DNA of 64,000 nt from JAFGMQ01 sp036733345 (GCA_036733345.1 DAINAR010000010.1:18123-82122); one strand, 5' to 3'. Counted from the first letter of the stretch, positions 54,584-63,584 are shown. The notes: generated from the letters alone by a model not told the origin. Program-made: numbers and translations.

Positions 54584-54591
54584 AAACTACA

Positions 54592-54634
54592 TTTCACGCC
54601 GGCGACAGGGGTTCAAATCCCCTTGGGGACGCCA
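54592..54634 (+). repeat. attR (43-bp direct repeat, right copy of tRNA-Glu 3' end)
   Basis: Exact copy of 41937-41979, from TTTCACGCC to GACGCCA, without the 5' half of a tRNA. Confidence 0.9.
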
Positions 54635-54645
54635 ATAATAAAATC

Positions 54646-54678
54646 AAAGGGTTACATGGCTTTCATGTAACCCTTTTT
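54646..54678 (+). terminator. Intrinsic terminator (original end of the tRNA-Glu transcript)
   Basis: AAAGGGTTACATG and CATGTAACCCTTT form a perfect 13-bp stem with a 5-nt loop and a T5 run. It lies just right of attR, where it would have followed tRNA-Glu before the insertion. Confidence 0.9.
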
Positions 54679-55102
54679 CTTTTCATTCTTTCAATACCCA
54701 ACACTATACCCGCATTCAGCCTTTAAAACAGGCTTTTTTCAGCGTTCAAAATCCATGGTGCTACTCAGCCCATCAGAAATATTTTTCATTCATATAGCAG
54801 TTGTAGTCGACAATGATACCGGTAAGATCAACTCTCAACAGAAACAGCCTTTTAAAGTTCAACAGCGCCTGTTTTTGAAACAACATTGGTTAAATATCTA
54901 TAAGACAGCTTTATCCCACCCCGGACTAGCATAGACATGGTGGATTTGATTATATTGAAATCTCTTGACTTATCCTGCAATCCATGTTGTGTTTTTTACA
55001 AATTGTTTTGTAACTGGACAATCTTATGCTATTTATCAAAAGGAACAGGGAAGGAAATCACGATCCGTTTTATCATGCACGGGTAACAGCAAGGTGACAC
55101 CT
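54679..55102. other. Upstream region of the HD-GYP signalling operon
   Basis: About 420 bp with no supported gene. The long frame of the next gene runs into it from a TTG at 54965 but has no ribosome site there. A weak stem AGCCT/AGGCT followed by T6 lies near 54719-54740. Confidence 0.4.
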
Positions 55103-56593
55103 ATGGATGAAATGATCTTCACACAATATGAAAAGGAAACGGACGCACCTTTTACCGACAGCCTAACGGGACTGTACAACCACGGATTTTTTAATACATT
55201 TCTCGAAATGGAAGTCAGTAAATCGCTGCGATACGGCGACTCCTTCACAGTGGCCCTCATAGACATCGATTCCTTCAGCCTCTATAACAAGCACAACGGA
55301 CCCATAAAGGGGGACCGGATGCTCAGGGACATCGCCGGGATCATAACTGCGCACATAAGACGGTCCGACATGGCAGCTCGGTATGCCGGCGACGTCTTCG
55401 CCCTCATCCTGGTTAAATCTAACAGCCGGGACGCATTCAACGCCGTTGAGAGAATTCGCAGCGCTGTGGAGTCATTCACGAACGGGAACCTGACGGTAAG
55501 CGCAGGCCTGGCCTCGTCCATGAAAGACGCTGTTGACCTGGACGCTCTTGTCAGCGCCGCCAGGGACGCCCTCCTTCAGTCAAAAATCGCTGGAGGAAAC
55601 AGGGCATTCTTTTTTCAGAAAAAGCCGGTTGTCGGACCGGAAGACCGTACACACATACTCGTCGTTGATGATGAACCCAGGAACGTGAAATACCTGGAAG
55701 CCCTGCTGAAAACCGCCGGATATGACACGCTCGCCGCGTACAACGGCTACGAGGCTCTTTCAATGATCGAAAAAACCGACGTCGATCTCGTTCTTCTCGA
55801 TGTCATGATGCCGGAAATGGACGGATTCGAACTGTGCCGGAAGTTGAAAAACAACGAGGCGATGCGGACGATTCCCGTCGTCATGGTCACCGCCCTGGAT
55901 GATATGGAATCACGTGTCCGTGGCATAGAAGCGGGTGCGGAGGATTTTATAACGAAACCGCCCAACAAGGCGGAGCTTATGGCACGGGTTCGTTCGCTGC
56001 TGAAAGTCAGCGCTTTGAACAAAAGATTGATCAGCATCGAAAACGTCCTGATGTCGTTTGCCAACGCCGTGGAAGCCAAGGACCCCTATACGGAGGGACA
56101 CACGCGGCGCGTGGCCGATCTTGCCCTGGCTATGGGAAGGAAAATGGGGCTTTCCATGAAAGAGCTCGATGCACTGAGACTCGGAGGGATTCTTCATGAT
56201 ATCGGAAAGATAGTCGTCCCCAGCAAGGTGCTGAATAAATCGGGATGCCTCGACGGGGATGAACGGAAGATCATGGAGAAGCATCCCGTTGTGGGGCACA
56301 TCATATGCCTTCCCCTGGAAAAAACCATCGGTCCCGCCCTGGATATCATTCGGCACCACCATGAAAAACTTGACGGCAGCGGTTATCCCGACGGTCTCAA
56401 AGGTGATGAAATTTCCCTTCTTTCCCGGATCATGGCCGTTGTCGATATTTACGATGCCATGATTACCGACCGCCCGTACCGGACTGCCGTGTCGAAAGAA
56501 CGAGCACTCGTCCTGCTCACAGAAAATGCCGATGCAGGACTGCTGGACAAAGAAGCGGTCAATCACCTTATCGGCTTAAAATATGAGGCTTGA
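55103..56593 (+). CDS. Degenerate GGDEF - receiver - HD-GYP response regulator
   Basis: The start at ATG 55103 is preferred, with AAGGTG 7 nt upstream; the frame extends 46 codons further. The 496-aa protein has a GGDEF-fold domain (about 15-165) whose signature reads AGDVF, so cyclase activity is unlikely. A receiver domain (about 172-292) follows, with phosphoacceptor in VLLDVMMPEMDG. The HD-GYP domain (about 315-490) is intact: HTRRVADLA, HDIGK, HHHEKLDGSGYPDGL, and it should hydrolyse cyclic-di-GMP. It is the first of five closely spaced genes, followed with a 2-nt gap by a second REC/GGDEF-like protein. GC is higher than in the chromosome on the left. Confidence 0.9.
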   Translation: MDEMIFTQYEKETDAPFTDSLTGLYNHGFFNTFLEMEVSKSLRYGDSFTVALIDIDSFSLYNKHNGPIKGDRMLRDIAGIITAHIRRSDMAARYAGDVFALILVKSNSRDAFNAVERIRSAVESFTNGNLTVSAGLASSMKDAVDLDALVSAARDALLQSKIAGGNRAFFFQKKPVVGPEDRTHILVVDDEPRNVKYLEALLKTAGYDTLAAYNGYEALSMIEKTDVDLVLLDVMMPEMDGFELCRKLKNNEAMRTIPVVMVTALDDMESRVRGIEAGAEDFITKPPNKAELMARVRSLLKVSALNKRLISIENVLMSFANAVEAKDPYTEGHTRRVADLALAMGRKMGLSMKELDALRLGGILHDIGKIVVPSKVLNKSGCLDGDERKIMEKHPVVGHIICLPLEKTIGPALDIIRHHHEKLDGSGYPDGLKGDEISLLSRIMAVVDIYDAMITDRPYRTAVSKERALVLLTENADAGLLDKEAVNHLIGLKYEA

Positions 56594-56595
56594 TC

Positions 56596-57528
56596 ATGGA
56601 AACAAAGACGGTTCTCGTAATCGAAGACAACCCGTTGAATCTGAAGCTCTTCAGGAGCCTGCTCCGTCTCGGCCATTACCATGTTCTTGAAGCGGAAGAC
56701 GCGGAAACGGGTCTGAAGATTCTTCAGAACCACCGGCCCAACCTTATCATCATGGACATTCAGCTTCCCGGAATGGATGGGCTGACCGCCACGGGCATCA
56801 TCAAAAGCAACCCCGAGATCAAAGATATTCCCGTCGTGGCCATGACCGCATACGCCATGGAGGGGGATGCGCAACGGGTGCTCGAGGGGGGATGTGATGG
56901 GTACATGTCGAAACCGATAGAAACAAAAACGTTCCTGGACATGATCGGAAAATTCATGAAGGGATACGCAACGGGAACGCCTCCTCCCGTAAGGACGGCC
57001 CCCCCAGGACACAGGAGAACACGGGAAACGGTGCCGGCATCCCCGTTTCCCGGGATTACCGACGACCTGACCGGGCTATACAATCAAGCCTGTTTTCACA
57101 GACTTCTCGATATGGAGATAAAACGGACCCATTACCGGCACTATCAGATAGGGCTTGTCATTATCGTCCTCGATGATTTTAAGGCCGTGCAGGCCGCGGC
57201 TGGCCGCCCGGCGGCAGATCGTCTGCTCCATGAAACAGGCAGGATTATCACAAATAATATCAGGGAAGTGGACCGTGCGACCCGCTATGAGCATCAATAC
57301 TTTGCAGTGATGCTCCCCTATGCAGATCGACAAGGTATCTCAGTTGTTATCGAAAGGCTCCGCCGGGCATTCAGCGGGCGCTCACTTCCAGGACAGCCAT
57401 TCCGCTCCGGCGGGATCGCGGTACGCTTCGGAGTCTCATGCTATCCTGACGACGGAGAGACAACAGATGAACTGATACAAAAGGCTTGCTCCATGGTATC
57501 GGGAGAAACAAAGGAGGAAGTTTTATGA
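56596..57528 (+). CDS. Receiver - degenerate GGDEF protein
   Basis: From ATG 56596 the protein has 310 aa. The receiver domain (about 1-122) has LIIMDIQLPGMDG and ends YMSKPIE. A GGDEF-like domain (about 150-305) opens with the usual DDLTGLYNQACFHRLL, but the signature site reads EHQYF. It therefore probably senses or binds rather than makes cyclic-di-GMP. The end overlaps the next start by 4 nt (ATGA). Two degenerate GGDEF proteins in a row suggest a regulatory use of the fold. Confidence 0.86.
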   Translation: METKTVLVIEDNPLNLKLFRSLLRLGHYHVLEAEDAETGLKILQNHRPNLIIMDIQLPGMDGLTATGIIKSNPEIKDIPVVAMTAYAMEGDAQRVLEGGCDGYMSKPIETKTFLDMIGKFMKGYATGTPPPVRTAPPGHRRTRETVPASPFPGITDDLTGLYNQACFHRLLDMEIKRTHYRHYQIGLVIIVLDDFKAVQAAAGRPAADRLLHETGRIITNNIREVDRATRYEHQYFAVMLPYADRQGISVVIERLRRAFSGRSLPGQPFRSGGIAVRFGVSCYPDDGETTDELIQKACSMVSGETKEEVL

Positions 57529-59300
57529 TGAACAGGACTTTCATCCTTACACTGTTTACAAAGATCGTTATATTCATAGCAATCTGCGTGATTCTGTCTC
57601 CCGGAATGATCTGCGCCACCGAAGCACAGAGCGGAAGGAAGGTCGCCCTTGTCATGAAGGCACTCAGCAATCCCTTCTTCTCGAAGATGGAAGAAGGAGC
57701 CCAGCAGTTTGCCAGAGACAATAACATTCTTCTTGACGTATTCGGCGTCGAACGGGAAACAGACATCGACCGGCAGATCGGTATTGTGGAAGATCTCATT
57801 TCACGGGGATACGGGGCGATCGTCATTGCTCCGGCTGATTCGAGAAAGCTGCTTCCCGTCTGCAGGAAGGCCATGGAAAAAGGGATTGTTATCATCAACA
57901 TCGACAATCCTTTCCATAAAGATACCATGTCCCGGCTCAGCATCTCCATTACCTTTGTCGGATCGGACAACCGGGCGGGGGCCGGGATGGTGGGAAACTA
58001 TGTAAAGAGAAAATTGCTGGGAAAGGGAAAGGTTATCGTCATTGAAGGCATCCGGGGAGTTGAAAATGCCGAACTGAGAAAGGCGGGATTTATTGAAGCG
58101 GCAACTGAAAAAAGTGCCATTGAAATCGTAGCGGCCGAGAGTGCGAACTGGCATACCGACGAGGCGTTCTCGCTGGCGGTGAGGCTGCTCAATGAACACC
58201 GGGATGTCGACGCCATTTTCTGCGCCAACGACGCCATGGCTATGGGCGTTATCAAGGCGCTCGATATTGTGGACACGGAAAAAACCGTCCTCGTTGCCGG
58301 ATATGATAACATTGAAGCAGCTCGAAACGAGATGAGAAACGGTCGTATGGCTGCGACGATCGAACAGCATCCCGAACTCATGGGTGCCTACGGCGTCAAC
58401 CTGGCATGGAACGCGCTGAACGGAAAGACGATTCCCGATTACGTCCCCACACCCCTCGACCTCATCACATGGGAAGCGTTCGGAAAAAAGATCGGAATCT
58501 CCATTTCGACCCTCGACAACCCATTCTTTGCCTCCCTCTCCCGAAGCCTGGTGGACGCTTTGACACTCCTGGGGGCGGAACCGGTCGTTTCCGAAGCGGG
58601 AAACGACGACGCCCAGCAACTGAGCCACATCATCAAGATGCTGAATGATGGTATTTCCATACTCATCGTCAACCCGACACACGCGGCGACCATTGTTCCA
58701 GGAATTGAACTTGCCAACGGGAAAAAGGTCCCGGTGATAACCGTGGACCGGAAAGTATCGGAAGGGAAGATCGCCTGCCATATCGAATCGGATAATGAGA
58801 AGGGCGGCATAATTGCAGCAAAAACCCTTGCGCGTCTCCTGAAGGGAAAGGGAAAGGTGATCGAGATCGAGGGAATACCAGGGACATCAGCGGCCCAGGA
58901 ACGGGGAGCAGGATTTAACCGGTTCATGAAAACGCAGCCCGGGATTGTTGTCGTGGCCCGGGAGACCGCCGGGTTCAACCGGGCGAAAACCCGGCAGGTA
59001 ATGGCGCGCCTTCTGGAAAAAGACGTTGATTTCGATGGCGTTTTCGCCCACAATGATTCGATGATCCTCGGCGTCCTCGATGCGGTTCACTCTGCAGGTT
59101 ATGGGAAACCCATAGTCTGCGTAGGTTTCGACGCCATCAAAGAGGCGGTCGCCGCGGTTCAGAATGGGAAACTTGACGCCACCATCGCCCAGCGGCCCGA
59201 AGAGATGGGATATCGCGCTGCCGAAACCGCCGTCCGGCTTCTCCGGGGAGAGTCCATTCCCTCCAGAATACTGGTGGATTTAAAAGTAGTAGAAAAATAG
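57525..59300 (+). CDS. Tandem double periplasmic sugar-binding protein
   Basis: The start at 57525 has AGGAGG 7 nt upstream and overlaps the previous stop. The 591-aa protein has a signal peptide (about 1-32), then two complete type I periplasmic binding domains of the ribose/galactose (Peripla_BP_4) family. Domain 1 is about 36-315 (KVALVMKALSNPFFSKMEEGA) and domain 2 about 325-590 (KIGISISTLDNPFFASLSRSL). Each repeats the internal D/N-rich cores (CANDAMAMG, AHNDSMILG). Usual members have one such domain. No ABC transporter genes are adjacent, and a histidine kinase follows, so a sensory role is likely (compare LuxP/LuxQ). Confidence 0.9.
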   Translation: MMNRTFILTLFTKIVIFIAICVILSPGMICATEAQSGRKVALVMKALSNPFFSKMEEGAQQFARDNNILLDVFGVERETDIDRQIGIVEDLISRGYGAIVIAPADSRKLLPVCRKAMEKGIVIINIDNPFHKDTMSRLSISITFVGSDNRAGAGMVGNYVKRKLLGKGKVIVIEGIRGVENAELRKAGFIEAATEKSAIEIVAAESANWHTDEAFSLAVRLLNEHRDVDAIFCANDAMAMGVIKALDIVDTEKTVLVAGYDNIEAARNEMRNGRMAATIEQHPELMGAYGVNLAWNALNGKTIPDYVPTPLDLITWEAFGKKIGISISTLDNPFFASLSRSLVDALTLLGAEPVVSEAGNDDAQQLSHIIKMLNDGISILIVNPTHAATIVPGIELANGKKVPVITVDRKVSEGKIACHIESDNEKGGIIAAKTLARLLKGKGKVIEIEGIPGTSAAQERGAGFNRFMKTQPGIVVVARETAGFNRAKTRQVMARLLEKDVDFDGVFAHNDSMILGVLDAVHSAGYGKPIVCVGFDAIKEAVAAVQNGKLDATIAQRPEEMGYRAAETAVRLLRGESIPSRILVDLKVVEK

Positions 59301-59314
59301 ACAGCGGGGTTTTC

Positions 59315-61318
59315 ATGTTCGGAAGCGTAACCAGAGGATTCTATATAATAGCCGTGCTTCTCGGCATTACTTTTCTCCTGGAATATATTCAGCTCGCACA
59401 TTTTCTCAACAAATCGGAAGAAAGCGCTAAAAGGAGCGGGCAGGCGGTTATAATCGAACGATCGGTCAGCGGTCTGGAAACTCTCTTTTACACAATGCGA
59501 TTCCGCGAAACCTCCCTCATCTCACTGGACCGTCCCGAACCGCAGAAGACCCTCGGGGATCTCATGAAGCAGATGAGGGGAGAAATAGCCTTTCTCGGCA
59601 GCATGCCCGTCAGCGAAGATATGAGGGATATTATCGACCGGATATCCAGCGATCTGAACCAGCACAAAAACGACTTCGATGAGATTATACAGCTCAAGAC
59701 GGAACAACGGCTGATTCGGACGATCTTTGATTCCACTTACCAGTCCCTGGTTTCCACCATCCTTATGAGCGACGAAAGCGGCCTCTTGAAACCCCTGTTC
59801 AATCTCGCCCACTTTCACCAGAAATACCTGGAAGGCCACCGGGATACGGAACTCCAGGCCCTCAATCTGGTCCTCGATTCGCTTAAGAGCAGGCTGATCC
59901 AGTCGAAACTGATGGACGACCGGATCAACGGCTACATGGAGACATACCGGAAGCTCCTCTCGGACGATTACGCAAAGGAACAGGCTATCCGGTCTCTCCT
60001 CGAAAGCTCCGACAGGACGACGGAAAGTCTGTCGATTCTTTTCTGGATCATGGCAAAGGGAGCGGAACAGACCCTTAAACAGGAGTCTCTGGCCGCCGAA
60101 AGCATGAGAATAGGGCAGAAAAAGGCCTTTGTCCTCTCCTCCACACTGAGCATGCTTATTTTCCTCGTCATCTTCGTTTTTCTGTCGGCTCGGATTGTTT
60201 CCCCCATCAGGGCGATCGCCGAGGTGGCACGCAGGGTCCACCGGGGAGATGCCGCCGCGCGTTATATTCCAGCAAAAAAAACAAATGACGAAGTGGTGCA
60301 GCTCGGCCTTAATATCAACGCCATGCTTGAAACGCTCGACGAAAAGAATATTCAGCTTGTGTCATACCAGAAGGAGCTGGAACACAAGATAGAGCTGCTC
60401 GCGGGCAGGGAAAAAGAACTGGAAGAACACCGAAGCCGGCTTGAAGAGCTGGTGGAGCTCCGTACCGGGGACCTTACCGAGGCAGTGGACCGGCTTGAAG
60501 AGGAGGTTCGATTCAGAATACATGCGGAGCGCGAGTTGAAGGTCGCCATGCAAAAGGCGGAGGCGGTCAATCAGGCTAAGAGCGAATTTCTGGCAAACAT
60601 GAGCCACGAACTCAGAACCCCCCTCAATCATATCATCGGCTTCACCGAACTTATCGTGGACAAGAGCTTCGGAGACCTGAATTCCCTTCAGGAAGAGTAT
60701 CTCAACGACGTCCTGCAGAGCAGCCGGCATCTCCTTTCGCTCATCAATGATATTCTTGATCTGTCAAAAGTGGAGGCGGGGAGACAGGAGCTCATTCCCA
60801 ACGAGGTTGATCTGAAATCGCTCATTGAAAACAGCCTGGTCATGATCAAGGAGAAGGCGCTGAAACACAGGCTTCGCGTGGAAACAAATATAGACGATCT
60901 CCCTCCCTCAATAACCGCCGACGAGAGAAAACTGAAACAGATAGTGTACAATCTCCTCTCCAACGCCGTCAAATTTACACCGGAAGGGGGGCATATATCC
61001 GTCACAGCCGTAACAATGCCGGACGGATATACCGCTGTTGCCGGCAAAGAAACAGGAGAGAAGGTCCCCGCTGTCAAGGTCAGTATCATAGACACTGGAA
61101 TCGGCTTGTCACAGGAAGATCTCGAACGGATATTCAGCCCATTTGAACAGATTGACGGTTCAAAAAACAGGAAATTCGGTGGAACAGGATTGGGCCTCTC
61201 GATCACCAGGAATCTCGTTCAACTCCACGGCGGCAAGGTCTGGGCGGAAAGCGGCGGAAAAGGGAAGGGAAGCACCTTTAGTTTTATTATCCCGGTAAAC
61301 GGAATTGAAATAGGCTGA
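59315..61318 (+). CDS. Membrane sensor histidine kinase with HAMP domain
   Basis: The 667-aa kinase has an N-terminal helix (about 8-29), a periplasmic helical domain (about 35-265), a second helix (about 270-293), HAMP (about 293-345) and a coiled coil (about 345-415). HisKA follows with NMSHELRTPLNH (H431), then HATPase with the N box (NLLSNAVKFTPEGG), DTGIGLS and GGTGLGLSI. It has no receiver domain. The gene follows the tandem sugar-binding protein by 14 nt. The periplasmic part is the likely docking site for that protein. The separate CheY-like regulator downstream is its presumed first acceptor. Confidence 0.92.
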   Translation: MFGSVTRGFYIIAVLLGITFLLEYIQLAHFLNKSEESAKRSGQAVIIERSVSGLETLFYTMRFRETSLISLDRPEPQKTLGDLMKQMRGEIAFLGSMPVSEDMRDIIDRISSDLNQHKNDFDEIIQLKTEQRLIRTIFDSTYQSLVSTILMSDESGLLKPLFNLAHFHQKYLEGHRDTELQALNLVLDSLKSRLIQSKLMDDRINGYMETYRKLLSDDYAKEQAIRSLLESSDRTTESLSILFWIMAKGAEQTLKQESLAAESMRIGQKKAFVLSSTLSMLIFLVIFVFLSARIVSPIRAIAEVARRVHRGDAAARYIPAKKTNDEVVQLGLNINAMLETLDEKNIQLVSYQKELEHKIELLAGREKELEEHRSRLEELVELRTGDLTEAVDRLEEEVRFRIHAERELKVAMQKAEAVNQAKSEFLANMSHELRTPLNHIIGFTELIVDKSFGDLNSLQEEYLNDVLQSSRHLLSLINDILDLSKVEAGRQELIPNEVDLKSLIENSLVMIKEKALKHRLRVETNIDDLPPSITADERKLKQIVYNLLSNAVKFTPEGGHISVTAVTMPDGYTAVAGKETGEKVPAVKVSIIDTGIGLSQEDLERIFSPFEQIDGSKNRKFGGTGLGLSITRNLVQLHGGKVWAESGGKGKGSTFSFIIPVNGIEIG

Positions 61319-61377
61319 GGGACCGTTACATTTCCATGTGTGTAACACAAACAATCACGCGTGGGAATGAATTCACT

Positions 61378-61746
61378 ATGGAAGGAAAAACAGTTCTTAT
61401 CATCGACGATGACAGTTTGATCCGAAAGCTTATCGTAAACTCACTTCGATCAGAACCGTATCGGGTAGTAGAAGCAGGCACCGCACAGGAAGTAACAGCG
61501 CTTTCCCGGGAAGAGAAACCGGATATCATTCTTACCGATATAACCCTGCCCGATATGGACGGATGGAGCGCGGCACAGATAATCAAATACTCTCCCGGTC
61601 TTCGGAGCGATCCCATTCTGGCTGTCACGGGGCTGTCCGACGAGGACTTCATAGACCGCATCAAAGAATCGGGGATGGACGGTTTTATTCCCAAGCCCTT
61701 CAGTACAAGAGAACTGCCTGAGATACTGAAAAAGCACCTGCGGTAA
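61378..61746 (+). CDS. Single-domain CheY-like response regulator
   Basis: From ATG 61378 the protein is 122 aa; an ATG 14 codons earlier is possible, and neither has a good ribosome site. It is a bare receiver: VLIIDDDSLIRKL, phosphoacceptor in IILTDITLPDMDG (about D53), VTGLSDED and the conserved Lys in IPKPFS. It lacks an output domain and probably relays phosphate or signal to the HD-GYP protein of the same operon. It is the last gene of the five-gene group. Confidence 0.9.
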   Translation: MEGKTVLIIDDDSLIRKLIVNSLRSEPYRVVEAGTAQEVTALSREEKPDIILTDITLPDMDGWSAAQIIKYSPGLRSDPILAVTGLSDEDFIDRIKESGMDGFIPKPFSTRELPEILKKHLR

Positions 61747-61875
61747 GGGTCAAAGCTACTCTTGCAGCCGTGAGCTGCTCAGGAAAAAAGGGAGAAGAGT
61801 CAGCGAAAGAATCAGGTTATTGTCTGGACGATTAAGTTGTTTTATTATTTAAGGCCCCACATGCTCCATATGCTA

Positions 61876-63584
61876 TTAATGATCAAAATGGAGCTGGAGG
61901 GTCACAACGCCATTTTTTTCTACGCATGCCATTCGATCTACACTTCGCTGGATAATTACCGCTGACAGGCGATACAGCGCTGATCTATCAGCAAGCACTT
62001 CATCCGGTGTTGGTATTGTACCTGAAAAATCCATTGGCCGCCCCTGATATTGAAGCGCGATATCAAGATTGAATTCATCATACGAGACGGTTGACTGAAT
62101 TTCGCTCTTCACCAAACCAATCTCTCTTGAGACTTCAACAAATTCCGTGATAACACGGGAAGCACGGTCGATGATTTCCTGCCTGGCACCCCAAAGCCGT
62201 CCTTGTTCGTCCATAAACTTGTAAATGGTATCGTCGGCATCTTTCCGGGGTTTCAGCACAAGGGACTTTTTCTGGGCGATGCCGATCCTTGTGATTATAT
62301 TGAGCAAAATGACTGAAATCGTGGACAGGGACAGGGATGAACTGAACACCGGTGCAATCCATGCCGGCAGGCCATCGTAGACACCGGGAAGCATATCTAC
62401 GCTCAATCCCAGGATGATGGAAATGCCGATCACAAGCATCTTTCGCACATCCAGCATGCGGGAGGTAATGATCTGAAATCCAACTACAATCATGAAACTT
62501 ACAGTAAATACCAGTGTTGCACCCATCACTGGAATGGGCATAATAACGAAAATGTTTGCGATTTTGGGCATAAAGGCCAGTATGAACAGTAAAATACCAA
62601 TGGCCCAGGCGATTTTCCTGCTTGTGGCCCCATTGGCGATTGACATGGCCACATTGCTGGATGAAGTCGACTGTCCCATGCCTCCCAGTATCCCGGCACT
62701 CATGGCGCCTGCCGCGTCGGCCAGGAGACCGCCGCTTACTGATTCCATATCCACCCGTTTCCATTCAGCATCGTTGATTTTCTGGCAGGTTGTTAAATCC
62801 CCTATGGTTTTCAATGATGAACAGAGAGAGGCTACGACAAAGGGTATGCTCAGTCCCCAGCTGAATGTCCACGAATAAAAAACAGGTATTGGCGCAGCGA
62901 AATATCTGGCTGAAGATAAGCTTTCAATCTGTTCGGGGGTAAATATCCCGAAAACCCAGGAAAGCAGATATCCAACACACATGCCGATGAGGATATTATA
63001 CAGCCTGAGTTTTTTCTTTCCCCATATGGTGGCTGAACACATGACTGCAAGTGTTATTACCGCGACAATTATATCAAGACACCGCATACCTGCATTGGTT
63101 TCTGTTAATCCGAGAAACCGCGGCATTGCAAAAGGAATAACCGTGATGCCTACCATTGCCACAACTGTTCCTGTTACTTCAGGAGGGAAAAAACCCGCAG
63201 GTGTTTTATAAACCTTGAAAAGACTGCCTCAAAAAAACCTCCAATGAATGTGCCGATAAAGATTGCACCGAGGCCACCGGTTCTTCCTGCCATTATGGAT
63301 GCGGACAGAAATGAAGGCCCGCATAACTGTGGACACAGGTATCCGGAACCCACAGCACCCCTTTTCAGGGATTGAAGAATAGTGCCTATGCCCCCTGCGA
63401 TCATGGACATCTGCACCATTGCAGCCGCCTGCCCCAGTGTGCCGCCAGCCTCCTGGACTATTATGACGGGAAAAATAAAGGCTACCGCTATAATGAAGAT
63501 GTGTTCAAAGCCCAGGACAACAGTTTCATAAAACTTTGGCGACTCATCCACGCCGTAAATAAGGTTGGATGGTTTTTTGGACAT
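61876..63584 (-). pseudogene. NCS2-family nucleobase (xanthine/uracil) permease, frameshifted
   Basis: Two adjacent minus-strand frames (63584-63174 and 63162-61876) encode the two parts of one permease. The first carries MSKKPSNLIYGVDESPKF and the first helices; the second resumes in the next helix (MAMVGITVIPFA). The break lies at an A6 run on the plus strand (63188-63193). One extra base would restore a VFFPPEVTGTVVAMVG continuation and a protein of about 569 aa. NCS2 proteins import xanthine, uric acid or uracil. The C-terminal extension (about 440-569, cytosolic) resembles a degenerate ATPase-like domain. Real mutation or sequencing error cannot be separated. AGGAGG precedes the start. 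Confidence 0.85.

Larger units (their letters stand above)
41937..54634. mobile_element. Genomic (defence) island inserted at the 3' end of tRNA-Glu
   Basis: A 43-bp exact direct repeat bounds the region: 41937-41979 inside tRNA-Glu and 54592-54634. This is the usual product of site-specific recombination into a tRNA gene. Between them lie an IS481-type HTH remnant, an 82-aa protein, hsdRMS, a CBASS operon with a small companion gene, an XRE/ImmA pair and a REP-type transposase. The gene content (restriction-modification and CBASS) and locally higher GC in hsdRMS differ from the flanks. No tyrosine or serine integrase gene is visible, so the island is probably not self-mobile or uses an enzyme in trans. 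Confidence 0.85.

Noticed and set aside
54591..54634. A second tRNA-Glu gene
   Set aside because: Only the 3' 43 nt are present. The 5' acceptor and D arm are missing, so it is the att copy.
57801..58781. 326-codon minus-strand frame inside the tandem binding protein gene
   Set aside because: Shadow of a strongly supported gene. It has no ribosome site and no recognisable protein.
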